Below the pieces are notes generated by a model. The model did not search any database, was not told the DNA's origin, and saw nothing but the letters and a program-made list of their open reading frames with translations. A DNA stretch of 64,000 nucleotides, from the NCBI RefSeq assembly GCF_016019955.1, contig NZ_JAECRZ010000009.1:62001-126000 (forward strand). Direction: 5' to 3'. Made by a program: the position numbers and the translations under genes. This DNA comes from Thiosulfatihalobacter marinus (lineage in GTDB: Bacteria; Pseudomonadota; Alphaproteobacteria; Rhodobacterales; Rhodobacteraceae). This document shows positions 42,830-50,534 of the stretch, one piece after another (position 1 is the stretch's first letter; the number at the start of each line of letters is the position of its first letter).

Positions 42830-44836
42830 GTGAAAATCAAGACGCTTCTGATCGCCAACCGCGGCGAAATTGCCTGCCGGATCGCGCGCACTGCGCGGGC
42901 CAGCGGTATCATTCCCGTCGGCGTGCATTCGCAGGCCGACGCCAATGCCCTGCATGTCCGCGAGATTGGCAAATCTGTCTGTATCGGCGCCGGACCTGCA
43001 TCCGAGAGCTATCTGAAAATCGACGCGGTGATTGCCGCTGCGCAATCAGTGGGCGCGGATGCGATCCATCCCGGTTATGGCTTTCTGGCCGAAAACCCCG
43101 ATTTTGCTCGTTCGGTCGAAGCCGCCGGCATGATCTTCATGGGGCCGACGCCTGAAACGCTTGAACGTTTCGGCGACAAGGCCAGCGCCAAAGAGGCCGC
43201 CGTGGCGGCCAGCGTCCCGGTGATTTCGGGCGCCGAAGGTGCGCGGTCCGATCCCGAGCAGATTGCCGAGGAGGTGCGCCAAATGGGCCTGCCGGTGCTG
43301 CTCAAGGCGGTCGGCGGCGGTGGTGGGCGCGGACAACGGCTCGTCACTGACGAAACCACGCTGGTCGAGGACATCGAAGGCGCGCTGCGCGAAGCAAAAT
43401 CCACCTTCGGCTCCGAAGGGCTGCTGTTGGAGCGTTTCCTGCCCGAGGCGCGCCATGTTGAAGTGCAGATCGCAGGTGACGGCAAAGGCCATGTGGTGCA
43501 TCTGTTCGAACGCGATTGCACGCTTCAGCGCCGCCACCAGAAGGTCATCGAGGAAGCCCCGGCCTGGGGTCTGCCCCGAACGCTTCTGGACGACATCGCA
43601 CGCGACGCGGTGCGCTTGGGCGAAACGCTGGACTATCGCGGGCTGGGCACGGTCGAATTTCTGGTCGCGGGTGGCGAGTATTTCTTCCTTGAGGTGAACC
43701 CGCGCATTCAGGTGGAACATCCCGTCACCGAAGCGATCACCGGGCTGGACCTTGTCGCGCTTCACCTGCGGATTGCCGAAGGCGCGGGCCTTGGACTGGT
43801 GCAGGACGATCTGACGATCAACGGCCACGCGGTCGAGGCGCGGCTTTACGCCGAAGATCCGGCGATGCAATTCGCCCCGTCGACGGGCACGCTCTCCACG
43901 CTCAGCCTGCCATCGGGCCTGCGCATCGACAGCGGCGTCGAAGAAGGCGATGCCGTCACGCCCTACTACGACCCGATGATCGCCAAGCTGATCGTGCACG
44001 CGCCCGACCGGGAAACCGCATTGGCACGTCTGGCCACGGCGCTTGATCATGTCGCGGTCGAAGGTGTCGAGACCAATCGCGCCTTTCTAACGGCGCTGGC
44101 GCGAAACCATGAATTCGAACGGATGCAGGTGCATACCCGCTGGATCGACGGCAGGCTGGATGAGCTGACACAGGCACCCGGCCTGACCCGCCCCGATCTG
44201 TGGAAGGCGACCGCTGCCATTCTCTTCGTGACCCAGTCGCGCAGCGACACAAACGCCAATCCCTGGACCAACCGTGATGCCTTTACCGGCTGGCGGCTTG
44301 GACTGGGCGGCGATGCGATTGAAGCGGGGCAGCGCGTGACGCTTACCGATTCTGACGAGGTATCCGAAGAACTGCGCGTCAGTCCTGTCAAACCGGGTGC
44401 CAAGTACACCATCCATTCGGAGAAAGGCGAGGCGCTGATACTGTCGGCACGTGAACTGACCCCGGGCCGTTGGCGTGTCGGCGAAGGCGACACCGTCCAT
44501 CTGATCGACGCGCGCCTGCACGCGGGCGTGATCGAACTGGATACGCCCGAAGGCCGCCTGGTATTTCGGCCCGCCGCGCCCCTTGCCTTTGCCGGCGACA
44601 ATGCCGCGGCGGATCGCGCCGTGACCTCTCCGCTGACCGGCATGATTGTCGAAATCAAGGTCTCCGATGGTCAGAGCGTGGCCGAAGGCGACGTGGTCGC
44701 GGTCATGGAATCCATGAAACTCGAAATCTCGATCCGGGCGGCCGCGGCCGGGATCGCCAGCAATATATCCGTCTCGAATGGGGACATGGTCGATCGCGGC
44801 CAGGTCATCGCCGAGATCCTGCCATCCGAGGAGTGA
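42830..44836 (+). CDS. Acyl-CoA carboxylase biotin carboxylase/BCCP subunit, third set
   Basis: A 668-residue fused alpha subunit. LLIANRGEIACRI at the N-terminus, HPGYGFLAENPDF, ATP loop VGGGGGRGQ, FLEVNPRIQVEHPVTE, and a C-terminal biotinyl domain with MESMKLE, Lys near residue 630. FLEVNPRIQ and FLAENPDF vary from the FLEMNTRLQ and FLSENAGF of the first two sets, again pointing to a separate lineage. GTG start at 42830 after GGAGCG. Works with the beta subunit upstream. Confidence 0.9.
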   Translation: MKIKTLLIANRGEIACRIARTARASGIIPVGVHSQADANALHVREIGKSVCIGAGPASESYLKIDAVIAAAQSVGADAIHPGYGFLAENPDFARSVEAAGMIFMGPTPETLERFGDKASAKEAAVAASVPVISGAEGARSDPEQIAEEVRQMGLPVLLKAVGGGGGRGQRLVTDETTLVEDIEGALREAKSTFGSEGLLLERFLPEARHVEVQIAGDGKGHVVHLFERDCTLQRRHQKVIEEAPAWGLPRTLLDDIARDAVRLGETLDYRGLGTVEFLVAGGEYFFLEVNPRIQVEHPVTEAITGLDLVALHLRIAEGAGLGLVQDDLTINGHAVEARLYAEDPAMQFAPSTGTLSTLSLPSGLRIDSGVEEGDAVTPYYDPMIAKLIVHAPDRETALARLATALDHVAVEGVETNRAFLTALARNHEFERMQVHTRWIDGRLDELTQAPGLTRPDLWKATAAILFVTQSRSDTNANPWTNRDAFTGWRLGLGGDAIEAGQRVTLTDSDEVSEELRVSPVKPGAKYTIHSEKGEALILSARELTPGRWRVGEGDTVHLIDARLHAGVIELDTPEGRLVFRPAAPLAFAGDNAAADRAVTSPLTGMIVEIKVSDGQSVAEGDVVAVMESMKLEISIRAAAAGIASNISVSNGDMVDRGQVIAEILPSEE

Positions 44837-44840
44837 TGAA

Positions 44841-45800
44841 ATGAGCGACTTTCCCAAATTCGTAGAATTTCGTGAAGAAGGCCCGCGTGAGGGTTTTCAG
44901 ATCGAAAAGAAGATTTACCCGATCGAAGAGCGGATCGAACTGATCGACATGCTCAGCGAAACCGGCTTGAAACGCATTCAGGTCGGCAGCTTTGTCAGCC
45001 CGAAATACGTTCCTCAGATGGCGGACACCGGCGAGTTGTTCCAGCGTATCAAGCGCAAACCGGGCGTGAACTACACATCGCTGTGGCTGAACGACAAAGG
45101 GTTTCGCAAGGCCCTGACCGCGCATGAGGTCGATATCGACCCGCGTCTGCTGTTCTATCCTTCCGAAGCATTCGCCCAATCGAACAACAATTGTTCCTCG
45201 GCCGAGATGCGGGAAAAACAACGTGACTGGGTCCGTCTTTACAAGGAAGAGGGATATACCGTCGACGCGGCCTATGTGATGACCGCCTTCGGCTGCAACC
45301 TCGAGGGCCCCATCCCCCAAGAACGCATCTTGGACGATTTCCGCTTTATCCTTCAGCTATGCGAAGAAGAGAACATCCCCGTGCCGATCCTCGTGGTCGC
45401 CGACACCATGGGTTGGGGAAACCCCGAGGCGGTCAAACGGATGATCGGCGCCCTGCGCGAATTGGCGCCCGAGGCGCGCATCGGTATGCACATCCATGAC
45501 ACACGTGGGCTGGGGATCGCCAACGTTTATGCGGCCCTGTCGATGGGCGTGGACATGTTCGAAAGCTCCGTCGCCGGTCTTGGCGGCTGTCCTTTCGCGG
45601 GCCACGGCCACGCGCGCGCCGCAGGAAATGTCTGCACCGAGGATTCAGTGTTCCTGTGTCACGAGCTCGGCATCGAAACCGGCATTGATCTGGACAAGCT
45701 GATCGCAGCGGCGGTCAAAGCAGAAGAGATCATCGGTGTGCCGCTCATGGGCCGGGTCATGCACACCGGCGGGTTGGACAAATACCGCAAGTCACGCTGA
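44841..45800 (+). CDS. HMG-CoA-lyase-like TIM-barrel lyase
   Basis: A 319-residue HMGL-family aldolase/lyase. The catalytic Arg is kept in GPREGFQIEK (Arg16), but the family Asp beside it is Glu17. The metal-binding pair is in GMHIHDT and the active-site Cys loop reads GGCPFAGHGHA. The family cleaves tertiary 3-hydroxyacyl-CoAs such as HMG-CoA to acetyl-CoA plus a ketone. The Asp-to-Glu change may fit a different substrate. It starts 4 bases after the biotin carboxylase stop, as expected for carboxylation-hydration-cleavage. Confidence 0.84.
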   Translation: MSDFPKFVEFREEGPREGFQIEKKIYPIEERIELIDMLSETGLKRIQVGSFVSPKYVPQMADTGELFQRIKRKPGVNYTSLWLNDKGFRKALTAHEVDIDPRLLFYPSEAFAQSNNNCSSAEMREKQRDWVRLYKEEGYTVDAAYVMTAFGCNLEGPIPQERILDDFRFILQLCEEENIPVPILVVADTMGWGNPEAVKRMIGALRELAPEARIGMHIHDTRGLGIANVYAALSMGVDMFESSVAGLGGCPFAGHGHARAAGNVCTEDSVFLCHELGIETGIDLDKLIAAAVKAEEIIGVPLMGRVMHTGGLDKYRKSR

Positions 45801-45812
45801 GGGAGCAAGAAG

Positions 45813-46727
45813 ATGACAAAAGCACTTGACGGAAAGGTCGTTCTGGTCACCGGGGCCGGCGGTGGGATCGGGCGTGATATCGCCTTGATGGCAGCCGCAG
45901 AAGGCGCCGCCGTGGTGGTCAATGATCTGGGCGCATCCCTGAAAGGCACCGGTCAGACAGAAACTGCGGCGCAGAAAGTCGTCGAAGAGATCAAGGCGGC
46001 GGGCGGCGATGCGATCGCCGATGGCGGCAACGTCACCGATCCGGACGCCGCGCGCGCGATGATCGAGGCGGGTGTCAAGGAATTCGGCCGCATCGACGCG
46101 GTGGTGAACAACGCCGGCATCCTGCGCGACGGGTTCTTCCACAAAATGACCTACGAGGATTTCGACGCGGTGGTGAAGGTCCATCTCTATGGCGCCTTCA
46201 ACACCAGCCGCGCGGCGGCCGATTATTTCCGCGAGCAAGAGGGCGGTGCTCTGGTGCACATGACCTCGACCTCGGGGCTGATCGGCAATCTGGCGCAGGC
46301 GAATTATTCGGCGGCAAAGCTGGGCATCGCGGCCTTCTCGAAATCGGTAGCGCTCGACCTGAAACGCTGGAACGTGCGGTCAAACTGCATCGCGCCCTTC
46401 GCCTGGAGCCGGATGATCTCGTCTATCAAGACAGACACCCCGGAACAGGTGGCACGGGTCGAAAAGATCAAGGAGATGACACCGGCCAAGGTTGCACCGA
46501 TGGCCTGTTTCCTGATGAGCGACCGCGCGGCTGACGTGTCAGGACAAATCTTTGCGGTTCGCAAGAACGAGATCTTCCTGTTCAACCAGCCCCGCCCGGT
46601 GCGGTCGGTTCATTCCGATGATGGCTGGACCGCCGATGAAATCGCCGAGCGCGCCATTCCCGCGCTCAAATCACAGTTCACGCCGCTCGAAGTTTCGGCG
46701 GATGTCTTTTCGTGGGATCCGGTTTGA
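45813..46727 (+). CDS. SDR of the peroxisomal multifunctional-enzyme type
   Basis: A 304-residue short-chain dehydrogenase. GAGGGIGRD, NDLGASLKGTG, NNAGILRDGFFHKM and the YSAAKLG catalytic stretch match the 3-hydroxyacyl-CoA dehydrogenase domain of Fox2/17beta-HSD4, which handles branched and bile-acid-type CoAs. A C-terminal extension (after about 235) contains FLFNQPRPVRS, as in that family. A stop-start overlap (TGATG) couples it to the citryl-CoA-lyase-like gene. Confidence 0.83.
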   Translation: MTKALDGKVVLVTGAGGGIGRDIALMAAAEGAAVVVNDLGASLKGTGQTETAAQKVVEEIKAAGGDAIADGGNVTDPDAARAMIEAGVKEFGRIDAVVNNAGILRDGFFHKMTYEDFDAVVKVHLYGAFNTSRAAADYFREQEGGALVHMTSTSGLIGNLAQANYSAAKLGIAAFSKSVALDLKRWNVRSNCIAPFAWSRMISSIKTDTPEQVARVEKIKEMTPAKVAPMACFLMSDRAADVSGQIFAVRKNEIFLFNQPRPVRSVHSDDGWTADEIAERAIPALKSQFTPLEVSADVFSWDPV

Positions 46728-47521
46728 TGGGAAAACGCAAAGAAAAAATCAGCTCCGACATTGCCTGGAGCACCTCTGACAAGATCAGCGTGCGTGGGCT
46801 CGATCTGCCCAACGAGATCCTGGGCCACATGAACCTCGGCGATCTGGCGTTTCTGCAGTTGACGGGTCGCAAGGCCACGCCCGAGGAAAGCCGCGTCTTT
46901 AACGCTATCGTCATTACCTTGGTCGAACATGGTATCACGCCCTCGGCCCTGGCGGCGCGGATGACCTATATGGGGGCGCCGGAATCGCTTCAGGCGGCTG
47001 TGGCGGCTGGCTTGTGCGGGCTGGGCACCGTCTTTGTCGGTTCTATGGAGGGTGCCTCGAAGATGCTTTACGAGGCACTGCCACAGGACAAGTTGGGCAC
47101 CGGTGTCGATCTGGATGCGCTGGCCGTCGAGACGGTGGAAAAATTCCGCGCCCGCAAGATGATCGTGCCGGGGCTGGGCCATCCGGTGCACAAGCCGGTC
47201 GATCCGCGCACACCTCGCCTGTTCCAGATCGCTGCCGAGAACGGCAAGTCCGGTGAATACATCGAGTTGATCCAGAAAATTCAGGCCGTTGCCGAAGAAA
47301 AATCGGGTAAGATGCTGCCGATCAACGCCACCGGGGCGATCGGAGCGATCTGCTGTGAATTTGGCTTCCCCTGGAAGATCGTGCGGGGCTTTGGCGTCAT
47401 GGCACGCGCCATCGGTCTGGTCGGTCATATCCTCGAAGAGAGCGAAAACCCGATTTCCTATGAGCTTTGGCAGCGTGCCGAGCAGGAAATTCTTGAAACG
47501 TCGGGTCCGGGAGCGAAGTAA
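46727..47521 (+). CDS. Citrate-synthase-fold citryl-CoA lyase-like protein
   Basis: A 264-residue protein of the citrate synthase superfamily, much shorter than citrate synthase (over 400). It keeps the catalytic-loop His in PGLGHPVHKPVDPR (about residue 152) and the C-terminal FGFPWKIVRGFGVMARAIGL seen in citryl-CoA lyases, which split citryl-CoA into acetyl-CoA and oxaloacetate. No citrate lyase or citryl-CoA synthetase genes are near. In this operon it more likely cleaves or forms another tertiary 3-hydroxyacyl-CoA; that is inference. Confidence 0.8.
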   Translation: MGKRKEKISSDIAWSTSDKISVRGLDLPNEILGHMNLGDLAFLQLTGRKATPEESRVFNAIVITLVEHGITPSALAARMTYMGAPESLQAAVAAGLCGLGTVFVGSMEGASKMLYEALPQDKLGTGVDLDALAVETVEKFRARKMIVPGLGHPVHKPVDPRTPRLFQIAAENGKSGEYIELIQKIQAVAEEKSGKMLPINATGAIGAICCEFGFPWKIVRGFGVMARAIGLVGHILEESENPISYELWQRAEQEILETSGPGAK

Positions 47522-47524
47522 CCG

Positions 47525-48688
47525 ATGCAGACGTCAGCCCCAGACACTCACACCGATCTGCGCGACGCCTTGCGCGCACTTTGCGCGCAGTTTCCGCCAG
47601 AGTATCATCGCAAGTTCGGCGAAGACGAAACCTACCCCGAGGAATTCGTCGATGCGCTGACCCGCGAGGGCTGGCTTGCCGCGATGATCCCAGAGGAATA
47701 CGGTGGCTCGGGTCTGGGGTTGACCGAAGCCTCGATCATCATGGAGGAGGTGAACCGCTGCGGCGGAAACGCGGGCCATTGCCACGGGCAGATGTATAAC
47801 ATGGGCACGCTGCTGCGGCATGGTTCGGATGAGCAAAAGCAGAAATACCTGCCCGGCATCGCCAGCGGCGCGTTGCGCCTGCAATCCATGGCCGTGACCG
47901 AACCGACAACCGGGACCGACACCACCAAACTGAAGACCACCGCGGTCAAGAAAGGTGACCGGTATGAGATCAATGGCCAGAAGGTCTGGATCAGCCGTAT
48001 CCAGCATTCCGACCTGATGATCCTGCTGGCACGCACCACGCCGCTGAGCGAGGTCAAGAAAAAGTCGCAGGGCCTGTCGATCTTTATGGTCGATCTGAAA
48101 GAGGCTATCGGCAACGGGATGGAGGTCCGCCCCATCGCCAATATGCCCGGCCACGAAACCAATGAAGTGTTTTTCGACAACCTGGAAATCCCCGCCGAGA
48201 ACCTGATCGGCACCGAGGGGCGCGGGTTTTACCATATTCTTGACGGGTTGAACGCCGAACGGACCCTGATTGCGGCGGAATGTATCGGTGATGGATACTG
48301 GTTCGTCGACAAAGCCCGCGCCTATGCCGGTGACCGCGTGGTCTTTGACCGTCCCATCGGCCAGAACCAAGGCGTGCAATTCCCTATCGCCAGGTCTTAT
48401 GTGAACATCGAGGCCGCCAATCTGATGCGCTTTGAAGCCTGCAGGCGGTTCGATGCTGGGCTGGATTGCGGAGCACAGGCGAATATGGCTAAGCTGCTGG
48501 CTTCGGAGGCCAGCTGGGAAGCGGCCAATGCCTGCATTCAGACCCATGGCGGCTTCGGTTTCGCACGGGAATACGATGTCGAGCGCAAGTTCCGCGAGGC
48601 GCGCCTCTATCAGGTCGCCCCGATCTCGACCAACCTGATCCTGTCATATGTCGGAGAACATATCCTCGGCATGCCAAGATCGTTCTGA
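47525..48688 (+). CDS. Acyl-CoA dehydrogenase (FadE-like subgroup)
   Basis: A 387-residue dehydrogenase. TEPTTGTDTTK replaces the usual EPGAGSD motif, WISRIQHSD follows, a Glu is in LNAERTLIA at the isovaleryl-type base position, and it ends EHILGMPRSF. It is related to the gene at 38636. Starts 3 bases after the lyase gene. The altered FAD-side motif is unusual for the class. Confidence 0.83.
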   Translation: MQTSAPDTHTDLRDALRALCAQFPPEYHRKFGEDETYPEEFVDALTREGWLAAMIPEEYGGSGLGLTEASIIMEEVNRCGGNAGHCHGQMYNMGTLLRHGSDEQKQKYLPGIASGALRLQSMAVTEPTTGTDTTKLKTTAVKKGDRYEINGQKVWISRIQHSDLMILLARTTPLSEVKKKSQGLSIFMVDLKEAIGNGMEVRPIANMPGHETNEVFFDNLEIPAENLIGTEGRGFYHILDGLNAERTLIAAECIGDGYWFVDKARAYAGDRVVFDRPIGQNQGVQFPIARSYVNIEAANLMRFEACRRFDAGLDCGAQANMAKLLASEASWEAANACIQTHGGFGFAREYDVERKFREARLYQVAPISTNLILSYVGEHILGMPRSF

Positions 48689-48699
48689 AGGCTAGGATT

Positions 48700-49539
48700 A
48701 TGGGTGAGATCGACCTTGACGCGCTGGCGCCCTGGCTGGGACGCACCGAGACTAAGGAAGATGTTCTGACGCACGGGCTGATCGACAAATTCCGCGCCAC
48801 GCTCGGTCCGCATCTTTGGGATGGAGCGGGCGATGTCCCGCTGGGAATTCATTGGTGCCTTGCCCTTGATACCGTGCCAGCGACCGCCCTGTCAGAAGAC
48901 GGCCATGCCGCGAGGGGTGGATTTCTGCCCCCTGTTCCGCTGCCCGCCCGCATGTGGGCTGGCGGCGATGTTACGCATATCGCGCCGCTGAAAATCGGCG
49001 AAACCATCACCCGACGCTCTTCGATCAGGGATATTGTGGCCAAGCAGGGCCGTAGTGGACCATTGGTCTTTGTGACCGTCGAACATGAGTATCTGAGTGG
49101 CAACCGGCTTTGTATCCGGGAGCAGCAAACGATCGTTTATCGTGAGATTTCCGCCCCCCGCACGGGCGAGAGCGCACCTGACGCGGGTGACCCCACCACG
49201 CTCAGATCGACCCTGACACCGGATCCTGTTCTGCTGTTTAGCTATTCGGCGCTGACGTTCAATGCCCATCGCATTCACTATGACCACATCTACGCCACCG
49301 AAACCGAAGCCTATTCCGGGCTTGTTGTCCATGGCCCCTTGCAAGCCACGCTACTTCTGAATCTGGCGGCGGATGCGTTGAAAACATCGCCTCACCGGTT
49401 TTCTTTTCGCGGACTCGCGCCACTCACCCTGCCCTGCGAATTGCAACTGCACAATGAAGAGACCGGCACCTCCGGGACAGTCTGGTGTCAGGATCAAAAC
49501 GGTCTTCGAAGCTTTTCCGCAGAGTACGCGGCTGTCTGA
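48700..49539 (+). CDS. MaoC/HTD2-type hydratase (itaconyl/mesaconyl-CoA hydratase-like)
   Basis: A 279-residue double-hotdog protein. A FAS1-like N-terminal hotdog (to about 150) is followed by the catalytic hotdog with LTFNAHRIHYDHIYA and GLVVHGPLQATLL, the hydratase-2 type Asp/His site. Family members include mesaconyl-C4-CoA and itaconyl-CoA hydratases, which make hydroxylated dicarboxylic CoAs such as citramalyl-CoA. As the last gene of the carboxylase-lyase operon it may hydrate a branched dicarboxyl-CoA. Confidence 0.83.
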   Translation: MGEIDLDALAPWLGRTETKEDVLTHGLIDKFRATLGPHLWDGAGDVPLGIHWCLALDTVPATALSEDGHAARGGFLPPVPLPARMWAGGDVTHIAPLKIGETITRRSSIRDIVAKQGRSGPLVFVTVEHEYLSGNRLCIREQQTIVYREISAPRTGESAPDAGDPTTLRSTLTPDPVLLFSYSALTFNAHRIHYDHIYATETEAYSGLVVHGPLQATLLLNLAADALKTSPHRFSFRGLAPLTLPCELQLHNEETGTSGTVWCQDQNGLRSFSAEYAAV

Positions 49540-49568
49540 TCGTTTTTCTTCGGTAGCGAATTCAATTG

Positions 49569-49598
49569 TTGACCAAATTTTCTAACATCTGTTAGGAA
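49569..49598 (+). promoter_or_regulatory. Promoter with perfect TetR operator copy 7
   Basis: TTGACC (49569-49574), an 18-bp spacer and TAGGAA (49593-49598) flank CTAACATCTGTTAG (49582-49595), a perfect motif copy. It should control the LIV-type ABC transporter/ligase operon, making uptake part of the regulon. Confidence 0.78.
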
Positions 49599-49661
49599 TG
49601 GCGGAGAAACTTGGTAAATAAACCAGGCAAACCTCTGAATTTAGAGGTGGGAGGAGGAACA

Positions 49662-49754
49662 ATGCGAGGAAAACTCGTAACCAACGAAAAACCGTGCGGT
49701 CAGGCTATGCGCGCCTCCATGAGGTGTGGGGCAAAAGCACGGGCCGCAACATGA
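49662..49754 (+). CDS. Short 30-codon ORF coupled to livG
   Basis: ATG at 49662 has one of the strongest ribosome sites in the window, GGGAGGAGG at 49649-49657. The 30-residue product is basic with three Cys and has no recognisable domain. Its TGA (49752-49754) overlaps the livG ATG (49751) as ATGA. livG itself has no good ribosome site, so translation of the short frame may set livG translation. It could instead be a remnant 5' end of a longer gene. Confidence 0.5.
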   Translation: MRGKLVTNEKPCGQAMRASMRCGAKARAAT

Positions 49755-50530
49755 CCACGAATAACGGGCACGTATCCTCACCGCTTGCGGTGCGTGGTGC
49801 AACTTTGAAATTTGGCGGTGTGACCGCGCTCGACGATGTGAGCATTTCTGTGGCCGACGATGAATTGCTTGCAATTATCGGACCGAACGGAGCCGGAAAA
49901 ACATCACTTCTGAACGTGACTGCGGGCTTCTACCGTCCGCAGAAGGGCCGTGTCGAATTGTCCGGGCAGGACGTGACCGGCCTGCGTGTTGACCAGATCG
50001 CCCGGCGCGGTCTGGCGCGGACGTTTCAGGGCACCCATCTTTTTGCCGGGCAGACGGTGGTGGAAAACATTATGATCGGCCGCCACATGCTGATGAAATC
50101 GAATGTAGTCCAGGCCTTTTTCCAGTTCGGTCCCGTGATGCGCGAGGAATCGGAACATCGTGAAGCCGCAGAGGAGATCATCGATTTTCTCGAGATCGAG
50201 GCAATCCGCAACCGGCCCGTGGGCACGTTGGGGTATGGGTTGCGCAAGCGTGTCGATCTGGGCCGTGCATTGGCGCAGGAACCGTCGATCCTGCTGATGG
50301 ATGAACCGATGGCCGGCATGAACTCGGAGGAAAAAGAAGACCTGGCGCGCTTCATTCTCGATGTGCGCGAGGCGCGCAAGATTCCGGTAGTTCTGGTGGA
50401 GCACGACATGGGCGTCGTGATGGACCTTGCCGACCGGATCGTGGTGCTGGATTTCGGGCGGGTCATCGCCGAAGGCACCCCGGAAGAAATCCAGAAGGAC
50501 CCGGCTGTCATAAAGGCATATCTGGGGTAG
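49751..50530 (+). CDS. livG: LIV-type ABC transporter ATPase LivG
   Basis: A 259-residue ABC ATPase. Walker A GPNGAGKTS, LivG-type Q-loop region ARTFQGTHLFAGQTVVEN, signature LGYGLRKRVDLGRAL, Walker B ILLMDEP, and the H-loop in VEHDM. The LivG/LivF pair drives uptake of branched-chain amino acids or, in catabolic clusters, aromatic or carboxylic acids. The start at 49751 overlaps a short coupled ORF. Confidence 0.88.
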   Translation: MTTNNGHVSSPLAVRGATLKFGGVTALDDVSISVADDELLAIIGPNGAGKTSLLNVTAGFYRPQKGRVELSGQDVTGLRVDQIARRGLARTFQGTHLFAGQTVVENIMIGRHMLMKSNVVQAFFQFGPVMREESEHREAAEEIIDFLEIEAIRNRPVGTLGYGLRKRVDLGRALAQEPSILLMDEPMAGMNSEEKEDLARFILDVREARKIPVVLVEHDMGVVMDLADRIVVLDFGRVIAEGTPEEIQKDPAVIKAYLG

Positions 50531-50534
50531 CGGC

